This document shows positions 1 to 12,215 of a stretch of DNA of 58,320 nt, in pieces (within the stretch, counting starts at the first letter, position 1; every line of letters starts with the position of its first letter). The DNA lies in assembly GCA_051453625.1 (NCBI GenBank), contig JBOZIK010000001.1, forward strand, positions 95,952,091 through 96,010,410, given 5' to 3'. Under the pieces are notes generated by a model. The model did not search any database. It saw nothing but the letters and a program-made list of their open reading frames with translations, and was not told the origin of the DNA. The translations under genes were made by a program, and so were the position numbers. The stretch is from Welwitschia mirabilis. Lineage: Eukaryota; Gnetophyta; Gnetopsida; Welwitschiales.

Positions 1-3000
1 GTATGAATTGTATCCTTTTATTATGCTATTTAAGCCTATGGTATTGGGTTGAGGTGGATAGGCAAGGAGAATATAACCAATGACAATCTTAGCTGATCCC
101 TAAGGATACTAAGAAGGGGGCTTAGGTTGTAATCCATATCTTTACGTTTAACCACTAGTATAAGATTATTGACTAATGATAAGAAATGTGAAATGTTGTT
201 ATTGATAATAAATTACACCTTTCTACCCAATCATTTCTTGTTATTCTTCTTAATTTTGGCATAATAATTATATTTTTTTTTATATCAAATGATCTTAAGT
301 AGTGAAATGAAACATTACAATTTACATGAGATGATATATTATGTAAACAATTATAAAACATTATGTTAATAATGATCATATAATGTCTATATAGTGTTCT
401 AAAAATACATAATTACATGATACAAACAATTGAGTTCTTAGTTAATCACTTTCATGTAATATAATTTCATAGTGATCAAATGCTAACATGACTACACTTA
501 GTAATATTACTTTTATTATATTTATTATAAAACAATGTAGGATATAAGTCCCATCCATGGATCTTCATGAATACCAAACTTCCATGGTAAATAGAATTCT
601 TATAAAACTGATACACAGTACCACCATCCCTTTCTAGAAGAAATGTGAAGACAACACTTCTTCCATAGTAAAACACTAGCATCAATTAAAAAAATATCCA
701 AATTATAAGTCCAACTTATACATAACATTAATATAGACTTGTATTTGCAAGATTTATAATATTAAATTATAGTTACAAATTTTTAAGTTATTAAACTTAT
801 TATAGTTTTCATTCTGTTACTTATTATTCATTTAAGACTACCCTTCTTGATCCTAAATTTTAAGTCTATAATGTGACATGAAACATGAAATAGTATTTGA
901 AACTATATTTTATATTACAAAATTCTATGTTTAATATGTCCTTTTTTATTCAAAGGTACTTATAAAACTTGTATCATGATAATAAAATTAAGGATTACAT
1001 AGATTCTCTATAAGATAATTATAATAAAGATTATTTAAAAAATAGATATATTATTTTACTTTAAGAGTCTAATTTGAGTCTCTTGTGTATACTCTTATTT
1101 TTCAAAATGAGTCCTTTTAGTATATTCCATAGAAAATGTCATTAGGTTGAGAAACTATGATCAGTCTTTTAACTATTATTAAGACTTCAAACTAATCAAG
1201 TTTATCTTTATCCCCGTTCAATTACTAAACTCTTTATTATAACTCAAAAATAAAATCTTTCATTATAAATTTTTTTAATCTTAATTTCAATTTCATTGTT
1301 CTTTCTTTTAGTAATTATTTTAGTTCTATGTTTTCTTAGTAGAGCTGGCTGATTACATCTTTTTAAACCTCAAGTTACTTGTTATGTTTCTCCATTTCAC
1401 ACTTGTAACCTTTAAATGCTTTAATCATATGCTTAATAATTTAAGTAAAATAAATAGAACTACTACCAGTTGGATTTTTTCTTTTTCTTTAGCATCTAAA
1501 ACAAAGAGTTATACATGGCTCTTAACTCATTTATATCTTCTCTCTATTTTCTTAAGTACATGAAAGATAAACAGGATTAAGCCCAAAATTCTAATTAAAG
1601 TTTGGGTGTTAAATTATTAAACTTGAGATGAAAAGGTACAAAAAAAAACTAATCATCCTTCAACTCATTCATAATAAGTTCTTCATTTTTCTCAATCTAA
1701 GTAATGGCCTTTCTTTGTAATTTTATGTGACTATCCTTAAAATCAATCAACATTATGAATGAAAATAAAAAATTTTAATATAATATTCATTAGTAACCAA
1801 ATGTAGATAATCCTCTTAAATGATGATGTCAGCACACTCAGAGAATTATTTGTTGATTTACATAACATCTGACAGAAGTAGATCCAATAACCCTAGTTTT
1901 TCTTCTAGATGAACATTTGAATGTGGTTCTTTTTCTTTTATCTTATCTTAATGGTTATGTTTGATTCTATGAATACTCTAGTTTATCTAAAATTTTAATA
2001 ATATATTTTAATGAATACTTAAAGGACTCCATGCTTAAAGATATCAAGATAGAAAAACTCAAAAATTTTTAAATATGATATAAAAAAATTTACCATATTT
2101 GAAACTGTGTGAAAGTGACTTTAGTCATTGGTAATTACTTACATATAACCTCTTACTTATCAAGTTTCAAGTAACATACTAATTTAATATTACATGCATA
2201 CCATTCATAGAATAGCCTCATTAACTCTATCATCAATCAAACTTTAATAAATTATTGTATTCTATCAACTAAGCTAGTCAAGGTAGCATCTTCTCTGGGG
2301 AACATGTATCTTGCTATACCATTTTTATATGTGTGAAGAAACAAGCTTTCCATTTTGAAAATGATACTATTATAACTTTGTTATTATGTAGATCTTTATC
2401 CATTGAAATTGGAATTTCACAATGAGGTTGCTCTACCATCATATTAGCATAGTTAAGGCTATAGATCACTATTAAGAAACTAGCTAAACGACACTACTAA
2501 GTGTTATAGTAAGTGTAACATAGCTATATATAAAAATAGGAAACACCATCTTATATTCCACACTGGGTAATCCCACAATATATACTATTTTTTATTAAGT
2601 GGTGTAACCATATTAAGAGTCATGAATAAGTAAAAACATAATCTTATTATTAATTTAATTAACATAATTATTAAAATTTACCAATATGCATAAAATTTAT
2701 AATGATATTTACAACATATCTTTATTGAAAGAATTGATCTAAGTAATACATATCCTTACCCTTAATGCTTACAAGAAAGAAAAGAGGCAAAGAATCCAAG
2801 ATATGATTAATGTAATCAAAAACTTATACATAGAAAATATAGAGTATTATATTAAGTTAGCATGAGAATTTGTTTTACAATAAAAATTTCTACTTTTTCG
2901 TATAATGTTACATATCTATTAAGTTTATCCTTTATCATAAATATGTCTTCACTTGTGACAACTTTGCTACTCTACTTTTTGATTTTTTTGAATATTTTAT

Positions 3001-6000
3001 TAACTTTTTTTTTGCTTTTATCCTTACCATGTTATGTAATTCTTGTACACATATTTCATAATATAACATTTTCACTATTTATTTATCCCAATCTCTTTTC
3101 CTTTCTTTATTTTTCCGTCCTTTTTTGGGAGCAAATCCTAATGCGTAATTGTGATAAATCACTTATTAATTTTTTTTATCATAAGCTAGAACTCCTCATT
3201 AGTTTCTAAGTTTATGTTAATAGCAATAATTCAAGATATAGTCATATATGCTTTTAGTTTAATATATAAGTGGTGTAATCTTCAAGGACATTTTTTCATA
3301 TTCTAGTATCATTTCTTCATGAAGTTTTCTCTAAATTCAAATGCAACTTAATCATATACTAAGAATGAATTCTTTTACTATATTTTTAAATAAGAAAATT
3401 ATAAATCACATATAATAATGTTTTCAAATTTAATATTGTTTGAAATATAATGCAAAAATATACCTATCGAGGCTATGAGGGCATGTATGTATGCGGGGGA
3501 AGATTTATTCAAACTACATTTTGTTCATCCTATAAGTATTTATTTTATGTAAAAAGGATATTCTAACATCAGTAAGAAAAAATCTTAATAATAGTCAATA
3601 AGTAAAAATACTTAAATTTTAAAATGTAACATTTATCTGAAAATTAATCTGTATGTATATGACACTAAAGTACTTAATTATGTATTAAGGCAAATGACAA
3701 TAAAATAGTTGACATAAATAGCAAGCTTTTAAATTCCACTTCAAATTTTGAGTAATAATGTAGTTAACATAGTTGTTAAGTAAATGAAAATATTCTTTTA
3801 ACATGTGTTGAAAACTATGAGAAGAGGTTTTAAAAATATGAAATGAAACAAAATTTTCCCTTTATACTTAACTATTTAGAAAAGGAAAAAAATAACTAAA
3901 ATGTATTTCCATCTCACAATAATATAGGTTACCAAAATAGATTAATTATTTTAATAATTATATTGTTAAACTAAAAAATTATTTATAATTTTACATGAAA
4001 TATATGCTGATGTCATTAGTATTTAAATAATAGAAGTTAATACGCTCAACCAAAAGAACTTCTAAATTTGAATATGTACTTAATGATTGTATATTTCAGT
4101 ACTTGAGTACCTATAGTGTGATATAAAAGGTTCATGATGGTTCTACTCTTTCCCTTATCCTAACTGTATAGAAATTAATACATAGTCCTTAGACATTAGA
4201 AAATTATGTAAATAAAAGTTATAAATATCCTTTTTATTATCATTTTTTATTAATCAAATTTTATTCTATATTTGATCAACTTTTTATCAAAATTCATATC
4301 ATTTTAATTTTTATTTATAAGTTGAATTTTTATATTCAATATTAAACTAAAGTTTTGAAATTTCATGACTTTTTTAGTTTTACATCTACACACTTCAACA
4401 AGTTCCATCATCATATTAACTAGCATTATCATCATCATAGTATGACCTGTATGAGTGATTTTTTTAATATATAATTAAGATCAAATCCCTTACAACCCTA
4501 TACATATTAGTAACCATGTCACCCATATATTTACTAATACTATTTTCTATATTTATAGTGATGTAATCTAATTTTTCTTAGCCTTTTTAGCTAAAGCCAC
4601 CATGTCTACTAGGTTTTGAGACTTTACTCTAGAGAAGGAGTTCAGAAAGTTCCTATACTAATATATAGTTATATGTTAAGAAGATAAAGAGAAGTATGTA
4701 ATCTTTCAATGAGAAGGGGTTCATATAGTTCCTAGACTAATATATAGTTATATATGTTAAGAAGACAAAGAGAATATGGAGATATAAATAATCTTTTAAT
4801 GATGAGTAATAGCAAAACATATTTTATTTTTCTTATGATTATATGATTTCCTATAACATCTTCTATTTTTTAAACTTAGCTTAAACATGAGAGACAATGT
4901 CAGATGGGGTATGAAAATCAATACCATTACCATTTTTCTAAAACTTTATTGAAAATTATTTGGTTTATATAAAAAATCACATATTTTCTTTTCTTAAAAA
5001 ATTTTAAACTTAAAAGTTTACAAAGAAAATAAAAGAATTTATGATGAATTTAAATTCTAACCTTGTATTTTTCATGATTTAAATTAAGTTTTTTGATATT
5101 TCAATTCAATTGATACTATGGTACATAGTTACAATATGTCAAAATTTTAAGTTTTAAGATGGTATTTGTAACACTTCATTATAGAAATTTGCTAAGGAAG
5201 TAGTAAATGCCTAATTAATAAGTATGTTTATACTTAAAGTTTTACATATCTAACCCCTAAAATTTAGTGGTTTATTATCTTTTCAAGGTTGTGTATACCA
5301 TATTTGTAATTAATTTATAACTAATCATGTTTATTCATTAACTATCAAAATTGTTATTAAAAAGAAGATGTTTTCAATATTTTACTTATAGCTCGTCATA
5401 AAATAGCTAGAGTTAATTGGAGTAAAGATCACTAAATTAAATTATTCCATCAAGATTTTAGAGCCAAATGCACTCTATAAAGGGAGACAAGCTAATTAGA
5501 TGTTAAATTGACTTTAACTATATAGCCTAGTGTTAAGCTAGTCTATGAATACTATGGACTACATATCTATGTCCTACTACAAAAGGAGATCTATTGCTAC
5601 TTATATATGAATAGCAAAGATAAATCAATAAGGATTAAGTATCCTTTTTCATATTTCATTCATTACTTAATTATGGATTCGAGTTCTTTGTTGTTGGATA
5701 ATTATTCATCCTTATCTATTGGAACTTTTCCACTTTAGATCTAGAATTCCAATGGCTATGATGAGGACTTATCTTATCATGAATTTCTAATACTTACTAC
5801 TTCTTCTTTGGGTATGAGGAAATGAATTCTTCATATGGCACATTTATTCCTTACCTTAAAGTTGATTTGTGATTTGATATTCTTTACAATGATTGTAACA
5901 TGAGTTAATGCACTTTTATCTATGCCTAGATTTATCTACTTTGTCATCTTAAATTCAATTAAGATGACTGCTTATGTAATTGTTCTTTCTAAACGTTCTT

Positions 6001-7145
6001 TTATGATTCTTTCTTGCTTTTATTCCTTTAGTGATTTGTAGCATTTAGATGATTAATGTATTAGTAGCTGATATCTTTCATGCTATCGTAGTATTTTCCT
6101 ACATTTCATTATAACATTTCCATCACTTCAACTTTCATTACATTCATAATTTTTAGTGAATATGTATGATCTCTATAATATATTTCCTTATGAACGATTA
6201 GTCCTAGTTCTTAAGAGGAGATGTTAACTAAGCTAAATTTCTTTTTTGATTATGTTTTAGGTCCTCTTCTTACTCAAACTTACATTTGAAATATTTGTTA
6301 GTCTCATAAGCTTTGAAGAGCTTTTTAGTACCTTTAAAAGAATGATAATTAGGATTAACTAGACTAAAATAGAATTTCCTAGTTTATTATTTGAGGCTCT
6401 CCATATACCTTAATAGCTAGGTTACATATTTCATAGATCATAGTCTATTATAAAAGTTAAGGTATAACACATGTCTTATCAAAGAAAACACACTTCTAAT
6501 TTCCTTGTCATATTTAATCTAAAATTTTCATTAAAATTAAATAATTAATGGTCTAAGTTTATATTTTTATTTACAAATATAGTGAACTATTCTTGCATTT
6601 TCCATGAATATTCTCATGTCTATAACTTACACTCTATGCGCATCATTATTTTCATCCTTTTTTTCATGTTTATTATAAGTAGAGTAGTGATGTTATCTAT
6701 CCTATTGATATCACCTTATTCTTTTATTAAGCTGTGTGAAAATTGAGTCAAAATATCTAGAGTAATTAAATACTCCATTTGAATGGAGTGCATGTTAATA
6801 ATTCCTAAAAGACTATGCATTTGAAAAATGTGGATGATAAAGAATAGGAAATACTTCTTTAAAAAGATGAAAAAATCAATTACATTATGGGATAAAATAG
6901 TTTTAAAAGAATTGATATGTCATTCATAATAAACAAAGTGAAATGAAATGATCATAATGATGATAAAGAAGAGGAAGAAAGGATTTTTTGAAAGATTACT
7001 ACAACGGTAAGGAGGTTACAAATTTTTATAACTTGAATGATTATTTTAAGATCTCTTTCCTTAACAAATAGTAAATATAAATCTTATTATTTATAAAAAT
7101 ATTTAATCAAAATTATGTGCTCAATTAGATGCTGAATATGCTTAA
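1..7145. other. A+T-rich intergenic DNA, no gene
   Basis: I found no coding region with a recognisable domain on either strand. The longest open stretch (2862-3209, +) encodes a Phe/Leu/Ile-rich peptide of the kind that poly-T-rich DNA produces by chance. No LTR ends, tRNA or intact promoter could be recognised. The only clear structure is the tandem duplication at 4632-4803. Confidence 0.7.
4632..4803. repeat. 79-bp tandem duplication
   Basis: Two adjacent direct copies start at 4632 (GAGAAGGAG) and 4711 (GAGAAGGGG). Both run through a shared TATATAGTTATAT core and end near AATCTTT(C/T)AATGA. The second copy carries small insertions. It looks like a simple two-copy tandem duplication. Confidence 0.75.
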
Positions 7146-7150
7146 CCTAT
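7146..7150. repeat. Target-site duplication of element 1, left
   Basis: CCTAT directly precedes the 5' LTR and is repeated at 23050-23054 directly after the 3' LTR. A 5-bp duplication is usual for Ty3/Gypsy integrases, and the exact match at both predicted ends fixes the element boundaries. Confidence 0.85.
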
Positions 7151-7422
7151 CGTTTCGTTGCCAATTTGTGGGAATTTGATGGTGTATTTTGAGTACTTTT
7201 GTAGGACATTCATATAGGTTTTGATTCAATACTAGTAACTATGAAGATCTGATAAGATGATCAATAAAACATGTGATACTTAGATTTTTGGTAGTTTCTC
7301 GAGCTTGTTCTGATACTGCAAAATTGGAAGAAGGACTTTATGATGTAAAAGACTTATGTACCTTGGAGAAATGAGTCTTAATCATCCCCATGACACACAA
7401 GATGACTAGACANNNNNNNNNN

Positions 7423-8094
7423 TGTGGATAAAGCCTATGGCACTGACAGTAGCATATGGAACACATGGTAACAGGGCATAATCCTCTTAGTCTTTTGGAT
7501 GACAGATAGGATAACGACATCGGTAACATGCACAGACAACCCACAAGGTAGACAGTATCATATGGGCATGCAACCCAAGCAGTTTATATGGCATCATCTC
7601 CTTTATTGTGTGGATGATGGTCGAGACAACAACTATTTTTACATGTCTATAATAAATATCATTGTAAATGGGGTCAAATAACCCATGTGGGTCATTAGGG
7701 CTTCTNNNNNNNNNNNNNNNNNNNNNNNNNNNNNNNNNNNNNNNNNNNNNNNNNNNNNNNNNNNNNNNNNNNNNNNNNNNNNNNNNNNNNNNNNNNNNNN
7801 NNNNNAGCTAATGTGGACAAAGCCTATGGCACTGACAGTAGCATATGTAACACATGGTAATAGGGCATAATCCTCTTAGTCTTTTGGATGACCGATAGGA
7901 TAACGACATCGGTAACATGCGCAGACAACCCACGAGGTAGACGGTATCACATGGGCATGCAACCCAAGCAGTTTATATGGCATCATCTCCTTTATCGTGT
8001 GGATGATGATCGAGACAACAACTATTTTTACATGTCTATAATAAATATCATTGTAAACGGGGTCAAATAACCCATGTGGGTCATTAGGGCTTCT
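7423..8094 (+). repeat. 283-bp LTR segment present twice across a 100-N gap
   Basis: 7423-7705 and 7812-8094 are direct copies of identical length that differ at about a dozen sites, mostly C/T and G/A transitions. They flank the 100-N gap 7706-7805. I read this as an assembly effect (two variants of one segment both kept) rather than a real tandem repeat, but sequence alone does not settle it. Confidence 0.8.
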
Positions 8095-8139
8095 ATTTCC
8101 CATCTTTAGTTTTTACCTCCAAATCTTCAAGTGAAAAAC

Positions 8140-8147
8140 TATAAATA
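8140..8147 (+). promoter_or_regulatory. TATA box in 5' LTR of element 1
   Basis: TATAAATA lies in the LTR. Equivalent TATAAAT boxes occur in the 3' LTR copies near 20950 and 22100. The pyrimidine-rich stretch just downstream is where transcription (the start of R) would be expected. Confidence 0.6.
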
Positions 8148-8510
8148 CCATTCGCCTCCTTCATTGAAGGGTAAGAGATCCATCTTGTGCTGCAGAAAGG
8201 AGTCTCCTTGGTGTTAGGTTTTATATCTTTCATTGAGGTGCTATTGCTCTAATTTATAAGTGGATGTTATTCTAATTAATTTTTGATTAATACAATTTCT
8301 TCTTTCATTTCAATATTGTGATGTCCTTTATGGTTTAAGTTAGTCATAGTTGTATGACAAATTTGTGATTTATTTAGGTCATAAGGATAACCTTTATTAA
8401 TGTTAACCTTGATTCGAAGTAGTAGATTACATTATACTTTATTTCATTTCATATTGCATATTGCATATTCTTACTTAAATAGATCTCATAGTTTATGTTG
8501 GTTAAGAACT

Positions 8511-9578
8511 AGTAGACACTCTTTTTAATTGATAAGTTATAGAAAAAGTAGTCTTTGTGAGAGAAATACTAAGATCTAAGTAGGATCCATTTCCATTTCC
8601 ATTCACTTGCATTTCATTTCTATTTAGCATTGCATTTACTTGTTTATTTCCTTTTAGTTTTTTTAAGACAAAAAGACTAAAAATACTTTGGCAAATCAAT
8701 TCTCTAACTCTAAGCCTAGAGCATTCATTGGATTATGAAATTTGGGTGAAATCCCATCTATACTAGAGTGTGTTTTCTGTAATTTACATGATTTGCAGGT
8801 TTACCTAAAGGATTTTCAGATTGCATAAAATCACACCACAACATTTTGGCATTGTTTATGGGCAAGTATGTAAGGAGCTAAGAGGATTGTCATTAACCAA
8901 ATAAGTACCTTAAATCTTCTTTTTAGGTTATTTATCTGAATTTAATATTGTATTTTTCTAGCTTAGGTTAAAGTAGGTTTATTTCTACAACTCANNNNNN
9001 NNNNNNNNNNNNNNNNNNNNNNNNNNNNNNNNNNNNNNNNNNNNNNNNNNNNNNNNNNNNNNNNNNNNNNNNNNNNNNNNNNNNNNNNNNNNNNAGTAGA
9101 TACTCTTTTTAATTGATAAGTTTTAGAGAAAGTAGTCTTTGTGATAAAAATACTAAGATTTAAGTAGGATCCATTTCCATTTTCATTCACTTGCATTTCA
9201 TTTCTATTTAGCATTGCATTTACTTGTTTATTTCCTTTCAGTTTTTTTAAGACAAAAAGACTAAAAATACTTTGGCAAATCAATTCTCTAACTCTAAGCC
9301 TAGTGCCTTCATTGGATTACGAAATTTGGATGAAATCCCATCTATACTAGATTGTGTTTACTGTAATTTACATGATTTATAGGTTTACCTAAAGGATTTC
9401 CAGATCGCATAAAATCACACCACAACATTTTGGCATTGTTTCTGGAGAAGGATGTAAGGAGCTAAGAGGATTGTCATTAACCAGGTAAGTACCTTGAATC
9501 TTCTTTTCAGGTTATTTATTTGAATTTAGTATTGTATTTTTCTAGCTTAGGTTAAAGTAGGTTTATTTCTGCAACTCA
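8511..9578 (+). repeat. 484-bp LTR-leader segment present twice across a 100-N gap
   Basis: 8511-8994 and 9095-9578 have identical length and very similar sequence. Each contains the LTR end and a primer-binding site (8847 and 9431). They flank the 100-N gap 8995-9094. Probably an assembly duplication, as for the neighbouring gap. Confidence 0.8.
9431..9448 (+). other. Primer-binding site resembling tRNA-Asp
   Basis: TGGCATTGTTTCTGGAGA begins 3 nt after the LTR end. It matches 12 of 18 positions of the complement of the plant tRNA-Asp(GTC) 3' end, the primer typical of Athila elements. Five of the six mismatches are C-to-T or G-to-A transitions, so the original match was probably near complete. 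A second version is at 8847-8864. Confidence 0.75.
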
Positions 9579-10099
9579 ATTTTTTTACAATTTTTTTTGT
9601 TTTTATTTATAATAATTGTCATCTTGTCTATCATCCACATGACCTGAGAGGATGATAGCCTAAATATTTTTTTCTACATTTTGCATTTTTCGAATTTTCT
9701 TTTCCATAAAATAAATTTCCTGTGATCCTCCCTATATTTTACATGATGGTCTAGATGATAGTCTACATTTTCTATAGTTTCTATTATTTCGGATATTTCA
9801 TTCACTATGATCATCATCCTGTTTATCGTCCCCACGACCAAGCAGACAACGGTCTACTTTTTGATTTCTTCATTTTGTTAGTTGTCTGAGCATATAGGGA
9901 TATGGTAAATTCTGGTAAGAAGATGAAATATCAAAGAGAATGAAACCTAATTAAAGAAAATATCAGAGAGGGATTAATCCCCTAGGTACACAAATTCCCA
10001 GAATTAAAGAAGAAGATTTTTTTTTTCTTTTATTATTTCAGAATCAGATTTTGCAAATGAAAATTATAGTGTGAAAGGTGATTGTATTATTTCATCAAA
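9449..10099 (+). other. Element 1 leader (5' untranslated region)
   Basis: Non-coding segment between the primer-binding site and gag. It holds three quasi-tandem units of about 100 bp (listed separately) and a purine-rich stretch shortly before the gag start. Dimerisation and packaging signals of LTR elements normally lie here. Confidence 0.6.
9600..9880 (+). repeat. Leader tandem units with central hairpin (element 1)
   Basis: Three units are centred on CATGA-like cores at 9638, 9742 and 9833 (spacing 104 and 91 bp), each followed by a T-rich stretch. The first unit contains a perfect 9-bp stem, CTATCATCC (9628-9636) with GGATGATAG (9650-9658), and a 13-nt loop. The second and third units are more degenerate. 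The leader of element 2 has four comparable units. Confidence 0.6.
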
Positions 10100-10674
10100 A
10101 TGTCAAACGTTTTGAAAGTGTCACAAAAACAAAAGCAAGTTGCTTCTTTTAATGCTCCAATTATAATAGAAACTTCTTCTTCGAATGCAAACATTACTAT
10201 TAGGGATTTAATCGCTAATAGAAAATGTGAAATTCAAAATCCTTTTGATTTACCTCATGGAGACAATGTAGAATTAATAAATTTAAGTGCTTATCCAACT
10301 TTTTTGGGGAAACCAGAAGAAGATCCTTTTCAACATCAAGCTGACATAGAATAACTTGTGCTTACATCTGGAAATGGGAAAAAATGTATTAGTAATCATA
10401 CCTATATGATTATCTTTCCTATCACTCTAAGAGCTAGGGAAAAAATTTGGCTCAAAACTATCCTGCATAAAAGCCTTAAATCATTGATTCAAGTGTAAGA
10501 AATTTTTACTAAATGATTTTTGAGTGAAAACACTATGAGGAAGAGACAAAAAGAAGTCATCAACTTTCAACAAAAACCATATGAAGATTATGCAACTACA
10601 TATGAATGTTTTATAATTTCTAGTTACTCCAACTCTATTGATGAATTTCATAAGGAAGAACTAGTAGATTATTT
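10100..10674 (+). pseudogene. gag: gag, decayed, 5' part
   Basis: Gag forms the particle that packages element RNA. The start at 10100 (MSNVLKVSQKQKQ) is chosen because element 2 begins the same way (MLSVAQKQKQ, 39817). The first 84 codons are open and contain NPFDLPHGDNVELINLS and EDPFQHQADIE, shared with element 2. The Retrotrans_gag core follows (FPITLRAREK, WLKTI, INFQQKPYEDYATTYECF). Stops occur at 10352, 10497 and 10514, with single-base frame changes near 10443 and 10500. The remainder is lost in the 893-N gap starting at 10675. Non-functional as read. Confidence 0.8.
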
Positions 10675-11567
10675 NNNNNNNNNNNNNNNNNNNNNNNNNN
10701 NNNNNNNNNNNNNNNNNNNNNNNNNNNNNNNNNNNNNNNNNNNNNNNNNNNNNNNNNNNNNNNNNNNNNNNNNNNNNNNNNNNNNNNNNNNNNNNNNNNN
10801 NNNNNNNNNNNNNNNNNNNNNNNNNNNNNNNNNNNNNNNNNNNNNNNNNNNNNNNNNNNNNNNNNNNNNNNNNNNNNNNNNNNNNNNNNNNNNNNNNNNN
10901 NNNNNNNNNNNNNNNNNNNNNNNNNNNNNNNNNNNNNNNNNNNNNNNNNNNNNNNNNNNNNNNNNNNNNNNNNNNNNNNNNNNNNNNNNNNNNNNNNNNN
11001 NNNNNNNNNNNNNNNNNNNNNNNNNNNNNNNNNNNNNNNNNNNNNNNNNNNNNNNNNNNNNNNNNNNNNNNNNNNNNNNNNNNNNNNNNNNNNNNNNNNN
11101 NNNNNNNNNNNNNNNNNNNNNNNNNNNNNNNNNNNNNNNNNNNNNNNNNNNNNNNNNNNNNNNNNNNNNNNNNNNNNNNNNNNNNNNNNNNNNNNNNNNN
11201 NNNNNNNNNNNNNNNNNNNNNNNNNNNNNNNNNNNNNNNNNNNNNNNNNNNNNNNNNNNNNNNNNNNNNNNNNNNNNNNNNNNNNNNNNNNNNNNNNNNN
11301 NNNNNNNNNNNNNNNNNNNNNNNNNNNNNNNNNNNNNNNNNNNNNNNNNNNNNNNNNNNNNNNNNNNNNNNNNNNNNNNNNNNNNNNNNNNNNNNNNNNN
11401 NNNNNNNNNNNNNNNNNNNNNNNNNNNNNNNNNNNNNNNNNNNNNNNNNNNNNNNNNNNNNNNNNNNNNNNNNNNNNNNNNNNNNNNNNNNNNNNNNNNN
11501 NNNNNNNNNNNNNNNNNNNNNNNNNNNNNNNNNNNNNNNNNNNNNNNNNNNNNNNNNNNNNNNNNNN

Positions 11568-12215
11568 AGGATATTTAAAAAAGTTTCTGCCTTCGACCGA
11601 AATACACCTAATTTTAAAAGTCAATTACAATTTTAACAAAGATTAGATGGGCAATCTTAATAGAAACCATTTGAAAGTAGATTTAGGAATCCCAGCTTTT
11701 AACCCAGTTTTCAATAAAATCAGAATGATCCACTTAGAGAATTCATAGAAGAGATGAGAAAAGTGCAAGAGAAAACTAATAATAACATTGACAAAAACCA
11801 ATAGCAATATCAAAAATGTAGTACATGTACTTCAACAAATAATGCTTGCCAATTAAAGAATATAAGATTCTTTTGCATCTCAATCAATGCTTAACTCAAA
11901 TAAAGTTAGGAGAGATTTAAAAAGTGTGACAAAAAGTGAAACACCTCTTACCCATGAGATATTAATTTCTAAAAATAAAAAAATAAATGAGGAAGATAAT
12001 GTGAAAATTCTCGACTCATACAACCTTCCATCAATATCACCTACTAATGCCTCTACTAAAAATACTTTATAAGAAAATAAAGGAAAGAAACCATCCACTC
12101 CTTAGCTTGATAGATTGAATACAAATCCTACATTTGATGAAAACCTAAAAGCCTTAATAAAATAAGTGTTCATCAACTACTCTTTTGGAAAATATTGCAA
12201 GAAAACCCTAAATAT
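11568..12215 (+). pseudogene. gag: gag 3' end / gag-protease spacer, decayed
   Basis: After the gap, 11887-12069 is open (MLNSNKVRRDLKSVT...). By position and partial similarity this matches the spacer of Athila-like polyproteins before the protease. PTFDENLKALIK near 12130 recurs in element 2 near 43550 (STFNEHLKAMIK). No intact zinc knuckle is visible in this copy; the segment that would carry it falls in the gap. Confidence 0.55.

Larger units (their letters stand above)
7151..9427 (+). repeat. 5' LTR of element 1 (inflated by gap duplications)
   Basis: The start aligns with the 3' LTR start at 20335 (TGTTGTAATGCC there). Here the terminal TG has become CG. The end is ...CACAACA at 9427, followed by a 3-nt spacer and the primer-binding site. 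Two 100-N gaps (7706-7805, 8995-9094) are each followed by a re-start of earlier LTR sequence, so the LTR end also appears at 8843. Without these repeats the LTR is about 1.3-1.4 kb. It contains a TATA box near 8140 and U5 sequence with the text ATACTAGAGTGTGTTT. Confidence 0.85.

Noticed and set aside
2862-3209. 115-codon open stretch on + with hydrophobic residues
   Set aside because: Phe/Leu/Ile composition follows from T-rich DNA; no family resemblance or promoter context.
7876-8103. Minus-strand open frames recurring in several LTR copies
   Set aside because: Recurrence is explained by LTR homology; no start context or domain.
10675-11567. Long open frames on both strands over this interval
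   Set aside because: They consist of N bases (893-N gap) and carry no information; the same applies to open frames over 12761-12956, 14225-14747 and 29935-30383.
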